Assembly: GCA_002841315.1 (NCBI GenBank) | Contig: PHEW01000003.1 | Span: 248,001-312,000, forward strand | DNA length: 64,000 nt | Reading direction: 5' to 3' | From: Actinobacteria bacterium HGW-Actinobacteria-4 | Lineage (GTDB): Bacteria; Actinomycetota; Actinomycetes; Actinomycetales; Demequinaceae | In this document: positions 14,687 to 23,830 of the stretch, piece after piece | How positions within the stretch are numbered: position 1 is the stretch's first letter | Layout of the letters: every line of letters starts with the position of its first letter | The notes under the pieces: model-generated | What the model was told of the DNA's origin: nothing | What the model saw: only the letters and a program-made list of their open reading frames with translations | The model's database searches: none | Made by a program: the position numbers and the translations under genes

Positions 14687-15990
14687 CGGGGCCGGTTCCC
14701 CTCACCCGTGCCGCGCTCGCTGAACGTGGCGGGCCAACCACCACTGCGCCCGTACGCATCATCCACCTGGGATTGGGCGCCTTCCATCGCTCGCACCAGG
14801 CTTGGTACACCGCGCATGCGGCTGATTCTGATCAGTGGGGGATTGCCGCGTTCACCGGCCGTTCGGCCCAAGCCGCCCAGGTGCTGTCCAGCCAGGAGGG
14901 GCTCTACACCCTGACCACACGCGGTCCGGAGCACGATGCGGTGGAAGTGATCCCTAGCATTGTCGAGACCCACCACGGTGGCGATGTGGCAACCCTCTGT
15001 GCGCTCATGGCCCGCCCCGAGGTGGCGATCGTGACCCTCACCGTGACTGAGGCGGGCTACGGGGCGGCACCCGGTCAGGACACCCCGCTACGGCGGTTGG
15101 TGCACGCCCTCGAGGCGCGCTACGACGCTCAGGCTGGCCCCATTGCCGTCGTTCCATGCGACAACATTCCGGCCAACGGTGAGTTCGTGAAGGCCCAGTT
15201 GTTGGACCTGGCGCGTGACGTGCGCCCAGGCATGGTGGACTGGCTTGAACACGAGGTGAGCTACGTGTCCACCTCGGTGGACCGCATCACGCCCCGCTGG
15301 GACGGCAACGAGGTCGCTGCGGTACGCGAGGCCGGGTGGATCGATGCCGCCCCGGTCGTCACCGAGCCCTTCTCCGATTGGGCGCTAGAAGGCGAGTTCC
15401 CGGGCGGACGCCCTCAGTGGGAGAGCGCTGGAGCCGTTTTCGTCGATGACATTCGCGGCCACGAAGAGCGCAAACTCTGGCTCCTGAACGGCGCACACTC
15501 GCTGATGGCCTGGTGGGGCCTGCGACGCGGACTCTCGACGGTTGCGGAGGCGGCTGCGTCTCCGGCATGCATGGCGCTGGTCCGCGACTACTGGGACGAG
15601 GCCGTGCCTCATCTGCCTGTAGGGGTGGAGCACGAGCGCTACCGAGACGAGCTCGTGGCGCGGTGGGGAAATGCGCGCATGGAGCACCACCTCGCACAGA
15701 TCGCGCTCGAGTCCGCGACCAAACTGTCGGTACGGGTGGGCGCTGTTGCGGTGCACGAACGGGCCGCCGGTCGCCCGGCCACCGCGTGCGCTCAGGCGCT
15801 CGCAGAGTGGATTGCCGGGGTTGCTGAGCTGCCCCTGATCGAGGACTCGCGCCAGGGGGAGATCGCGCGGGCACTCACCGCCATGGACCCGGTGACTGCC
15901 ATGATCTCGATCATCGACGCGAACCTTGCAGGTGATGCCGCGTTCGTGGCCCACGTGCGCGATGCGCTCGCCGCGCACTCGCGCGGCTAG
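14683..15990 (+). CDS. uxuB: mannitol dehydrogenase family protein, probable fructuronate reductase
   Basis: 435 aa. The NAD-binding N-terminus is 'VRIIHLGLGAFHRSHQAWYT'; the central 'VPCDNIPANGEFVKAQLLDLA' and 'EVSYVSTSVDRITPR' are typical of UxuB/mannitol dehydrogenase. The catalytic Lys/Asn region reads 'RKLWLLNGAHSLMAWWG'. The protein is about 50 residues shorter than E. coli UxuB. It is followed by glucuronate isomerase and, beyond a copper ATPase, beta-glucuronidase, so D-fructuronate to D-mannonate is the most likely reaction. Other polyol dehydrogenase specificities cannot be excluded. GTG start in a GTGA overlap. Confidence 0.82.
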   Translation: MTGPVPLTRAALAERGGPTTTAPVRIIHLGLGAFHRSHQAWYTAHAADSDQWGIAAFTGRSAQAAQVLSSQEGLYTLTTRGPEHDAVEVIPSIVETHHGGDVATLCALMARPEVAIVTLTVTEAGYGAAPGQDTPLRRLVHALEARYDAQAGPIAVVPCDNIPANGEFVKAQLLDLARDVRPGMVDWLEHEVSYVSTSVDRITPRWDGNEVAAVREAGWIDAAPVVTEPFSDWALEGEFPGGRPQWESAGAVFVDDIRGHEERKLWLLNGAHSLMAWWGLRRGLSTVAEAAASPACMALVRDYWDEAVPHLPVGVEHERYRDELVARWGNARMEHHLAQIALESATKLSVRVGAVAVHERAAGRPATACAQALAEWIAGVAELPLIEDSRQGEIARALTAMDPVTAMISIIDANLAGDAAFVAHVRDALAAHSRG

Positions 15991-16030
15991 CTGCCTGTAG
16001 CCACTCATCCTCCAGCCATAGACTGGCAAG

Positions 16031-17434
16031 ATGCCGTCGATGTCGCCGCGCGATCCCGATCGCCTCTTGCCATCGGACCCGGCAACGCGTGCCATCGCCC
16101 GCGACCTCTACCGTGCGGTCGCGGACGCCCCGATCGTCTCTCCGCACGGCCACGTGCCCGCCGCGAGCATTCTTGACGACGCGCCTTTCCCCGATCCCGC
16201 GCAGTTGTTGGTCACGAGCGACCACTACGTCACGAGGCTGATTCACGCCCACGGTGTGAGCCTTGACCACCTGGGCTTGGGTCCCAATCCCGCTGAACCG
16301 CGTGACGTTTGGCGCGCGTTCGCATCCCACTGGCATGCGTTCGCGGGGACCGCCTCTGGCTACTGGCTCGCGGACACATTCGCGACGCTGTTTGGGATAG
16401 GCGATGACCTCGATGCTGCCAGCGCGGACGCCGCCTTCGACGCCGTCGCGGACGTCCTCGCGAAGCCGGGCTTCAGGCCCCGCGCCCTGTTCGAGCGGTT
16501 CGCCATCGAGGTGCTCGCCACCACCGATGATCCCCTCGACGCCCTTGACGCCCACGCGGCACTTGCCGCCGATGCCAGCTTCAGCGGGCGCGTGATTCCC
16601 ACCTTTCGCCCCGACCGGTTCCTTGACGCCACCCAGCCTGGGTTCGCGGCGGCTGCCGCCGCGCTGCTTGACGCCACCGGCGCGCCAGCGAGCACGCTCG
16701 AGCACTACCTGGACAGCCTCCGCGCCCGGCGCGAGCACTTCATCGCGCATGGGGCGACGTCGGCCGACCACGGGATGCTGGAGCCGTTCGCCATCGCCTT
16801 GGAGCCTGCCACCGCGGAGACCCTGTTCCAGTCGGCGCTGGGCGGCACCCTCGAGCCTGCCGACGCGCGCGCCCTGCACGGCCACTTGCTGGTCGAGTCG
16901 GCACGAATGTCCGTCGAGGACGGCCTCGTGATGACCATTCACCCGGGTGTGCGCCGTGGCCACCACGCGCCCACCGCAGAACGGTACGGCCCCGACACCG
17001 GCCACGACATCCCCGTCCGCACCGAGTACACCGAGAACCTGCGACCCTTGCTCGAGGCGTTCGGCACCGAACCCGGCTTTCACCTGGTGCTGTTCACGGT
17101 GGATGAGACCACATTCTCCCGCGAGCTCGCGCCGCTCGCCGGGTTCTACCCCAGCGTGTACGTGGGGGCGCCGTGGTGGTTTCTCGATGCGCCCGATGCC
17201 ATGGCGAGATTCCGCTCAGCGGTTACGGAGACGGCGGGGTTCTACCGAACCTCGGGGTTCATCGATGACACCAGGGCGTTCCTGTCGATACCGGCCCGCC
17301 ACGACGCCGCGCGCCGCGTGGACGCCGGGTTCCTGGCTCGCATGGTGCGGGAGGGTCGCGTGTCACTCGATGCCGCCCAGCGGATCGCTCACGACCTTGT
17401 TGACGCCATCCCACGCCACGTCTTCAAACTCTGA
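16031..17434 (+). CDS. uxaC: glucuronate isomerase
   Basis: 467 aa, family length. It is an amidohydrolase-fold aldose/ketose isomerase converting D-glucuronate to D-fructuronate (or galacturonate to tagaturonate). Diagnostic segments: 'PIVSPHGHVPAASILDDAPFPDPAQLLVTSDHYVTRLIHAHGV', 'DVWRAFASHWHAFAGTASGYWL', 'MTIHPGVRRGHH' and 'GAPWWFLDAPDAMARFRSAVTETAGFYRTSGFIDDTRAF'. A TAGACT box (16019-16024) precedes the ATG at 16031 by six bases and supports this start over the ATG at 16040. It lies 40 bp after uxuB and is convergent with the copper ATPase gene. Confidence 0.95.
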   Translation: MPSMSPRDPDRLLPSDPATRAIARDLYRAVADAPIVSPHGHVPAASILDDAPFPDPAQLLVTSDHYVTRLIHAHGVSLDHLGLGPNPAEPRDVWRAFASHWHAFAGTASGYWLADTFATLFGIGDDLDAASADAAFDAVADVLAKPGFRPRALFERFAIEVLATTDDPLDALDAHAALAADASFSGRVIPTFRPDRFLDATQPGFAAAAAALLDATGAPASTLEHYLDSLRARREHFIAHGATSADHGMLEPFAIALEPATAETLFQSALGGTLEPADARALHGHLLVESARMSVEDGLVMTIHPGVRRGHHAPTAERYGPDTGHDIPVRTEYTENLRPLLEAFGTEPGFHLVLFTVDETTFSRELAPLAGFYPSVYVGAPWWFLDAPDAMARFRSAVTETAGFYRTSGFIDDTRAFLSIPARHDAARRVDAGFLARMVREGRVSLDAAQRIAHDLVDAIPRHVFKL

Positions 17435-17482
17435 GCGATCACGCAACGAGCCGCCAGACTGCCGGCGGAACCCGGCGCGGCG

Positions 17483-19534
17483 TCAGTCAGCCAGCCTCAC
17501 CCGACGCAGAAGCTGGGCATTGAGAGCCACCACGATCGTTGAAGCGCTCATCAGCATTGCTCCCACTGCCATCGGCAGCACGAAGCCCGCCCAAGCAAGC
17601 GCCCCTGCGGCAAGCGGGATCGCGGCGATGTTGTATCCGGCAGCCCACCAGAGGTTCTGCACCATCTTTCGATAGCTCGCGGAGGACAGCCTCCGCACCG
17701 CCGAAACTGAACGGGGGTCGTTGCCCGCCAGCACAATTCCTGCGGACTCGATTGCTACGTCGGTTCCAGCGCCGATGGCGATACCGACGTCCGCGCGCGC
17801 GAGTGCTGGGGCATCGTTGATGCCGTCGCCCACCATGGCCACTGTGAACCCGCGCGACTGCAGGTCGGCCACGGCGCTGTCCTTGTCCTCGGGAAGAACT
17901 TCGGCGAAGACTTCGTCGATGCCCAGTTCGGAGCCAACTGCGTCGGCGACTGATTGCGCATCGCCCGTGATGAGCGCAACTCGCACGCCGGCACTCTGTA
18001 GCGACGAGATGGCCTCTCGCGACTCTGCGCGTACTTGGTCCTCGAGCGCGATGAGCCCGATCACCTTGCCGTCGTACACGACGCTCAGCGCCGCCGCTCC
18101 GCGAGAACTCCACTTCGACGCTGCATCATCCAGTCCGGCCGGCACACTGAGTTCAAGGTCGCGCAAGAGCGCCGGGCCACCAACTGCCACTTCCTTGCCA
18201 TCAACGTTCGCGAACACGCCGCGGCCAGACTCGTTGCGGATGTCCGACGCTCTCGGAACGGTGAGGTCACGCTCGCGCGCGGCGGCGATGATCGCTCGCG
18301 CCAAGGGATGCTCACTGTCAGCTTCGGCGGCAGCCGCGATGGCGAGCACGCGATCCTCATCGCCCTCGGCGACCTCAACCCCAGCGACCGCGTGCTCGCC
18401 TCGGGTGAGGGTTCCCGTCTTGTCGAAGAGCACGAAGTCGATGTTTCGCATGGCCTCGAGCGCGGCACGATCTTTGATGAGGATGCCGTGGCGCGCCGAC
18501 ATCGAGGTCGAGATGGACGTCACGAGGGGGATCGCGAGTCCGAGCGCGTGGGGGCAGGCAATGATGAGTACGGTTACCGAGCGCACCACTGCGGCGTCAC
18601 CTTGGCCCAACACCGCCCACACCACAGCGGTCACCGCCGCGGCGATCACCGCGACGTAGAACAGCAATGCCGCGGCACGGTCTGCCAACACTTGGGTGCG
18701 AGACTTCGAGGACTGGGCCGCGGCCACCAGGCGCTGGATCCCCGCCAGGGTGGTGTCGTCGCCCAAGGCCGTGATCTCGACGCGAATGGCGTGATCCGTG
18801 GCAACCGATGCTGCGACGACTCGGTCGCCCTCGCCGCGCCGCACAGGAACTGACTCGCCGGTGATCATCGATTCGTCGACGTCCGCGCCGCCCTGCGTGA
18901 TGACGCCATCTGCGGGCACACGACCTCCGGGGCGCACGAGCACCACGTCGCCCGTCCGGAGTTCGCTGACCGCGAGCTCACTAACGTTGCCGTCGGCGTC
19001 GACCCGTTCTGCGGTATCGGGCAAGAGTTCCGCGAGGGCAGCCAACGCTCCGCGCGCTTGCCCGATCGCTCGCATCTCCAGCCAGTGACCCAGCAGCATG
19101 ATGGCGATCAGGAGCGACATCTCCCACCATACTTCGACATCGAACAACCCGAGCGTGGCCGCCCAACTGGCCGCGAATGCGACCGTGATGGCCATGCCAA
19201 TGAGGAGCATCATGCCGGGCTTGCGGTTGCGGAGGTCGGCCACCGCACCCACCAAGAATGGCTTGCCGCCCCAGAAGAAGATGAACGTGCCGAGCACTGG
19301 GGCAATCCACCGCACCCCCGGGAACTCGATCGCGTAGTCGAACCACATCATGAACGTGGCGCTGGTAGCAACCACCGGAGTGGTGAGGGCAAGAGAGAGC
19401 CAGAAGCGATCCCGGAACTGGGCAGGATCGTGCCCGGTGTGGTCCCCCGATCCACCGTGGTTCGAGTGGTCTCCGTGACCGTCAGTCTTGTCAGCGGCAG
19501 TGTGGGTAGTGTGGTTCTGATGCACAGCGTCCAT
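17483..19534 (-). CDS. copB: CopB-type heavy-metal (copper) P1B-ATPase
   Basis: 683 aa. It lacks a CXXC metal-binding domain; instead the first ~35 residues are His-rich (HQNHTTHTAADKTDGHGDHS and on). The ion-transport motif is CPH ('VLIIACPHALGLAIPLV'), as in CopB/P1B-3 pumps. Other landmarks are 'MITGESVPV' (actuator), 'DKTGTLT' (phosphorylation site) and 'MVGDGINDAPALARADVGIAIG' (hinge). It would export copper or silver from the cytoplasm. The ATG at 19534 is chosen because a MerR-type promoter places the transcription start at or next to this ATG. No MerR, CopY or CsoR regulator is encoded nearby. It separates uxaC from uidA. Confidence 0.93.
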   Translation of the reverse strand: MDAVHQNHTTHTAADKTDGHGDHSNHGGSGDHTGHDPAQFRDRFWLSLALTTPVVATSATFMMWFDYAIEFPGVRWIAPVLGTFIFFWGGKPFLVGAVADLRNRKPGMMLLIGMAITVAFAASWAATLGLFDVEVWWEMSLLIAIMLLGHWLEMRAIGQARGALAALAELLPDTAERVDADGNVSELAVSELRTGDVVLVRPGGRVPADGVITQGGADVDESMITGESVPVRRGEGDRVVAASVATDHAIRVEITALGDDTTLAGIQRLVAAAQSSKSRTQVLADRAAALLFYVAVIAAAVTAVVWAVLGQGDAAVVRSVTVLIIACPHALGLAIPLVTSISTSMSARHGILIKDRAALEAMRNIDFVLFDKTGTLTRGEHAVAGVEVAEGDEDRVLAIAAAAEADSEHPLARAIIAAARERDLTVPRASDIRNESGRGVFANVDGKEVAVGGPALLRDLELSVPAGLDDAASKWSSRGAAALSVVYDGKVIGLIALEDQVRAESREAISSLQSAGVRVALITGDAQSVADAVGSELGIDEVFAEVLPEDKDSAVADLQSRGFTVAMVGDGINDAPALARADVGIAIGAGTDVAIESAGIVLAGNDPRSVSAVRRLSSASYRKMVQNLWWAAGYNIAAIPLAAGALAWAGFVLPMAVGAMLMSASTIVVALNAQLLRRVRLAD

Positions 19535-19540
19535 AGTTGC

Positions 19541-19572
19541 ACCATAGACCTTCAAGTTGGCTTGAAGGTCAA
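19541..19572 (-). promoter_or_regulatory. MerR/CueR-type promoter with perfect dyad
   Basis: Read on the minus strand: -35 TTGACC (19572-19567), a 20-bp spacer, -10 TATGGT (19546-19541), then six bases to the ATG. The spacer is occupied by a perfect dyad with arms GACCTTCAAG/CTTGAAGGTC around TTGG (19547-19570). The overlong spacer and the dyad between -35 and -10 are the hallmark of MerR-family activation. The mRNA would be leaderless. Confidence 0.75.
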
Positions 19573-19630
19573 GAGCAGGGGGACGCTCGCGTGATTGGCC
19601 ACGCACACCGAGCACCACGGAGGGTCGTCA

Positions 19631-21406
19631 ATGCTGAAGCCCCAAGTCTCTGCCACACGGGAGATGCTGAGCCTGGACGGGCTGTGGCGGTTCGCGCTCG
19701 ACGGTCCCGACACCGGTGAAGCCTGGGCGGGACCCCTCGACACCCCGCTTGAGGCGCCGGTACCCGCGAGCTACAACGACGTCTTCGCTTCCCAGGAGAT
19801 CCGCGATCACGTGGGCTGGGTCTGGTACCAACGCACCGCGCGCGTGCCGCGCGGATGGGACGGCGTCAAGACGTTCATCCGGCTCGACGCCGCGACCCAC
19901 GAGGGCCGGGTGTGGATCAATGACACCCTGGTCGCGGAGCACGTGGGCGGCTACCTGCCCTTTGGTGCCGACATCACTCCGTACGTCACCGCCGGGGACG
20001 AGTTCCGCATCACGGTGGCCGTCAACAACGAACTCACCTTCGACACCATCCCGCCTGGCTTCATCACTACCTTGCCCGACGGTAGGCGCAAACAGGGCTA
20101 CTTCCACGACTTCTACAACTACGCGGGACTTGCAAGGTCGGTGTGGCTGTACTCGGTGCCCTTTGTGCGCATCGCCGATGCCACGGTCACCACCACGATC
20201 AGCGGCACCACCGGCGTTGTCAGCTACGCCGTCGAGACCGAGGGGGAGGCGGCGGTGCGTGTGACCCTGCGCGACGCCCAGGGTGAGATCGCAGGGTTTG
20301 CCGACGGAGCATCGGGCGAGATCAGGGTGCGCCATGCGCACCTGTGGAAGCCCGGCCACGGCTACCTCTATCAGTTGGGGATCGAGGCCGTGGTAGGCGA
20401 CGAGGTCGCCGACGAGTACGTGCTACCCGTGGGAGTTCGCAGCGTGGAGGTGCGCGGGCGCGAGTTCCTCATCAACGGAGAGCCCTTCTACTTCACGGGG
20501 TTCGGCAAGCATGAGGACTCTGCAGTGCGCGGCAAGGGCCATGATCCCGCGTTCCTGGTCCACGACTTCCAGTTGCTGGAGTGGATGGGCGCGAACTCGT
20601 TCAGGACTTCTCACTATCCGTATGCGGAAGAGGTCATGGAGTTCGCCGACCGTCACGGCATTGTGGTGATCGACGAGACTCCGGCGGTGGGGCTCAACTT
20701 GCGGGGCGGGGGCGGGCTGTCAGGGAGTCTCGCCAAGGCCACGTTCACGCCGGTAACTGTCAGCGACGGCGCACAGGCCGCCCACGCCCAGGCGATCCGC
20801 GAGTTGATCGCGCGCGACAAGAACCACCCCTCCGTGGTGATGTGGTCCTTGACCAACGAGCCTGCCTCGCACGAGCCCGGCGCGCGCGAGTACTTCGAGC
20901 CGCTCGTCGAGCTGGCACGCGAGCTCGACCCGTCGCGCCCCATGACGTACGCGAACGATGCCCTCGCGCCCTTCGACATGTGCCAGATCGCCGAGTTGTT
21001 TGACGTCATCGGCCTCAATCGCTACTACGGCTGGTACGTGGGGCCCGGGGACCTCGCGACGGCTGAGGCCGCCTACAAGGCCGAACTCCTGGGGTGGCAA
21101 GCGATGTACCACAAGCCTTTGGTGATCATGGAGTACGGGGCGGACTCGGTGGCCGGACTGCACTCGGTTCATGACGTCCTGTGGACCGAGGAGTTCCAGC
21201 GCGACATGCTGGCCGCGTATCACCGCGTTCATGACTCGATCCCCGCGGTGGTAGGAGAGCAGGTGTGGAACTTCGCTGACTTCCAAACGTCCGTGGGTAT
21301 CTCGCGAGTGGACGGCAACAAGAAGGGCGTGTTCACCCGCGATCGCCGCCCCAAGGCTGCGGCTCACCTGCTACGGGACCGGTGGCGGTCGATGCGCGAG
21401 TTGTAG
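19631..21406 (+). CDS. uidA: beta-glucuronidase (GH2)
   Basis: 591 aa, close to E. coli UidA. The N-terminal sugar-binding domain reads 'LDGLWRFALDGPDTGEAW'; the TIM-barrel catalytic domain has the acid/base Glu in 'MWSLTNEPASHEPG' and the nucleophile Glu in 'VIMEYGADSVAGLHS'. The 'NxK' type C-terminal motif is suggested by 'VDGNKKGVFTRDRRPKAAAHLLR', which in GH2 glucuronidases contacts the substrate carboxylate. It releases glucuronate from beta-glucuronides and feeds UxaC and UxuB upstream. GGAGGG at 19619-19624 supports the ATG at 19631. No export signal, so cytoplasmic. Confidence 0.94.
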   Translation: MLKPQVSATREMLSLDGLWRFALDGPDTGEAWAGPLDTPLEAPVPASYNDVFASQEIRDHVGWVWYQRTARVPRGWDGVKTFIRLDAATHEGRVWINDTLVAEHVGGYLPFGADITPYVTAGDEFRITVAVNNELTFDTIPPGFITTLPDGRRKQGYFHDFYNYAGLARSVWLYSVPFVRIADATVTTTISGTTGVVSYAVETEGEAAVRVTLRDAQGEIAGFADGASGEIRVRHAHLWKPGHGYLYQLGIEAVVGDEVADEYVLPVGVRSVEVRGREFLINGEPFYFTGFGKHEDSAVRGKGHDPAFLVHDFQLLEWMGANSFRTSHYPYAEEVMEFADRHGIVVIDETPAVGLNLRGGGGLSGSLAKATFTPVTVSDGAQAAHAQAIRELIARDKNHPSVVMWSLTNEPASHEPGAREYFEPLVELARELDPSRPMTYANDALAPFDMCQIAELFDVIGLNRYYGWYVGPGDLATAEAAYKAELLGWQAMYHKPLVIMEYGADSVAGLHSVHDVLWTEEFQRDMLAAYHRVHDSIPAVVGEQVWNFADFQTSVGISRVDGNKKGVFTRDRRPKAAAHLLRDRWRSMREL

Positions 21407-21468
21407 TCTGCGCGTGAGCGGTGGAGACTGAGGACAACCTCGAACATCTCCATCAAGAAGGGCTCCGC

Positions 21469-22239
21469 ATGCTTCGCTCGCCGATCACCCCCCTTGCAGC
21501 TCTCGTTGCAGTTGCGGCCCTCACGCTCGCGGGATGCGCTGGCGATGATCCAGCGCCCTCACCATCAACGTCGGCTAGCCCAACGCCTGTCGCGAGTGCC
21601 TCGCCCGGCCCAACCTCGGACATCGAACCCGGCATCCTTGAGACTGACCCTGGGCCAGATCCCACCTTTGCGCCGCACATGGCTGCCCAAGACTTGCTGA
21701 TCTGGAACCGCGGCCTGGGTCCGCTTTCCGTGGGGAACCTGCCGCCTGAAGACAATCCCGGCGCCGCGATGATCGCGTACTTCCCGAGTTTCTGTGGCAC
21801 CACCACTGATCCGGTGTTCGACAACAAGGGCCGGTGGGCGCCGTACGGGTACGACGACAGCGACGTGGACTTGGCGGGCAATCCGGTCACGCCGTTCTCG
21901 ATCGACGCTGATGACGCGGCTGTGCACCGCATCGACGTGTGGGGTGTGGGACCCAGGACCGGACAGGGCATAGGCCTAGGCTCGACCCTCTCCGAACTCC
22001 AGGCCGCCTACACCCGTACGCTCGTTGGGCCCGTTCGAGGGCTCATCTCATCCGCGTGGATTGTCGAGGACGGGCGTGGCTCATTGGTGTTCGAGACAGC
22101 GACGTACCGGGCGGGTTTCACTGATACGTGGATGAGCCCGGGTGATGAAGAGATGGTCGTGATGATCCGCATCCTGCACCCCGAGTACCCCGCAGACTTC
22201 ACCGTCCTCGATGGCGGTGTGCGAGCTGGTAGTTGTTGA
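21469..22239 (+). CDS. putative secreted lipoprotein
   Basis: 256 aa. The N-terminal signal 'LRSPITPLAALVAVAALTLAGC' ends in a lipobox (LAGC). A Ser/Pro/Thr-rich tether (PAPSPSTSASPTPVASASPGPTS) follows, then a ~180-residue globular domain of unknown family with 'IGLGSTLSELQAAY', a phrase common in actinobacterial lipoproteins. The ATG at 21469 has AAGAAGGG upstream. Function unknown; the mature protein would sit on the outer face of the membrane. It lies 62 bp after uidA but has no evident link to glucuronides. Confidence 0.8.
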   Translation: MLRSPITPLAALVAVAALTLAGCAGDDPAPSPSTSASPTPVASASPGPTSDIEPGILETDPGPDPTFAPHMAAQDLLIWNRGLGPLSVGNLPPEDNPGAAMIAYFPSFCGTTTDPVFDNKGRWAPYGYDDSDVDLAGNPVTPFSIDADDAAVHRIDVWGVGPRTGQGIGLGSTLSELQAAYTRTLVGPVRGLISSAWIVEDGRGSLVFETATYRAGFTDTWMSPGDEEMVVMIRILHPEYPADFTVLDGGVRAGSC

Positions 22240-22258
22240 CCGGCGCCCATCGCTCAGA

Positions 22259-23785
22259 CTAGGTAGTCGTTGCCAGGAGCGCGCGCACGACGCGCGGAAT
22301 AGCCTCGGCGACGTCGAGCGCCACGATGGGCCCTCCCAGTGAAGCCGCCCGCGCGGCATTGGCGTGAACGTAGGCACCCATCACCGCAGCCTCCACAGGG
22401 TCTACCCCCGAGGCCAGGAGCGACCCAATGACGCCAGCGAGGACGTCCCCGGCCCCGGCCGTCGCAAGCCAGGCTGGTGCGTCTGCCTGACTCACGACGC
22501 TACCGGTGGGATCGCATATCAATGTGACGGCCCCCTTGAGGAGCACGACCACCTTCGCGAGCTCGGCAAGCCGGCGCGCATGAACCACCGGCTGGGACTC
22601 CACGTCGGCGCGCGAGGCCGGTGCGCCCAGCGAGGTGAGCGCGTGAGCGAGTTCCCCGGCGTGAGGCGTCACTACCCAGTGAGGTCGTTGCCCCGGAGAG
22701 GTAGTGGCGTGGTCGCGTTGGTGCAGAACACAGGCCTCGATCGCGCCCGCATCCGCGACCCCAGGCAGGCCCGACTCGAGGGCAAGCATGACGGCTGCGG
22801 GCTGGTCGTCGTCTCCAGCCACGCCCGGACCTACCAGCCAGGCCTGCACCTGAGCGTCGTGGGGGAGGTCGTGACACACCGTTTCGGGCCGAGCCGCAAG
22901 AACCAAGTCTTGGGCACGTGCGGGTCCCCAGTAGCGCACCATTCCTACACCGGTTCGCCACGCTCCCGAGACCGCCAGCACAGCGGCCCCGGGGTACTGA
23001 ACGGATCCCGCGACGACGCCCAGCACCCCGCGGGTGTACTTGTGATCGCCGCGCCGCGGCATCGGCCAGCGTTGGCGCACGTCAGCCGCAGTGGCTCGCG
23101 AGAGGTCGGGGGTCGCCGCCGCGACGTCGAGCGGGACGCCCACGGTCGCCACCGCCACGCGCCCGCTTGCGACGGCCGCCGGCGGCAGGAAGTGACAGGG
23201 CTTGGGTGCGGAAAAGGTGACCGTGACATCGGCTGCGATGAAGTCGCCTGGAGTCTCTCCGGTCGCGACATCGACGCCGCTCGCCAGGTCCACTGCGATG
23301 ACGATGGCGCGGGACGGGACCGCCTGGGCAAGCGTGATGGCTGGCTCGCGTAGTCCCGGCCGAGCGCCCAGTCCCACCACGCCATCAATCACGGCATCGC
23401 TGGCTTCGAGCGCCTGAGCGCCGCTCGCCAAACCTGGGGCTTCGTGCGCGCGATGAACGCCTCCTCCCGCGGCGGCGAACGCAGCGAAAGCTGGCTCATA
23501 CGTGTCAGGTGAGCACATCACGGCGTCTACATTGACGCCTGCGCGCATCAGATATACGCCAGCGAGCAGCGCATCGCCGCCGTTCTTGCCTGAACCCACC
23601 AGGAGCACCACTGCGCGTCCACGCGCGTGGCCATGGTGCGCTCGAAGCTCGGCGAGGGTCTCGCGCGCCACCGCGTGCGCGGCGCGGTCCATGAGTTCGG
23701 CGTTGGTTGCGTGCGCGAGCGCGGCCACCTCTGCGTCGCCGATGGCCTCGGCACCAAATGCTCGTTCAGACCAGGTGGTCGCCAT
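22259..23785 (-). CDS. nnr: bifunctional NAD(P)H-hydrate epimerase / ADP-dependent NAD(P)H-hydrate dehydratase
   Basis: 508 aa. The N-terminal YjeF domain (~1-210) has 'VVLLVGSGKNGGDALLAGVYL' and 'AIVIAVDLASGVDVATGE'. The C-terminal ribokinase-like dehydratase domain (~225-508) has 'KYTRGVLGVVAGSVQYPGAAVLAV', 'WVVTPHAGELAHAL' and the catalytic 'LATAGAGDVLAGVIGSLLASG'. Together they repair damaged NADHX/NADPHX. The ATG at 23785 is chosen with GGAG just upstream; the frame extends six codons further. It lies 45 bp downstream of the GNAT gene and is probably co-transcribed with it. Confidence 0.95.
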   Translation of the reverse strand: MATTWSERAFGAEAIGDAEVAALAHATNAELMDRAAHAVARETLAELRAHHGHARGRAVVLLVGSGKNGGDALLAGVYLMRAGVNVDAVMCSPDTYEPAFAAFAAAGGGVHRAHEAPGLASGAQALEASDAVIDGVVGLGARPGLREPAITLAQAVPSRAIVIAVDLASGVDVATGETPGDFIAADVTVTFSAPKPCHFLPPAAVASGRVAVATVGVPLDVAAATPDLSRATAADVRQRWPMPRRGDHKYTRGVLGVVAGSVQYPGAAVLAVSGAWRTGVGMVRYWGPARAQDLVLAARPETVCHDLPHDAQVQAWLVGPGVAGDDDQPAAVMLALESGLPGVADAGAIEACVLHQRDHATTSPGQRPHWVVTPHAGELAHALTSLGAPASRADVESQPVVHARRLAELAKVVVLLKGAVTLICDPTGSVVSQADAPAWLATAGAGDVLAGVIGSLLASGVDPVEAAVMGAYVHANAARAASLGGPIVALDVAEAIPRVVRALLATTT

Positions 23786-23830
23786 GGCTCCAGCCTTGCA
23801 CACGCAGCCCAGCTTCGCCGTGGGGGCTCT

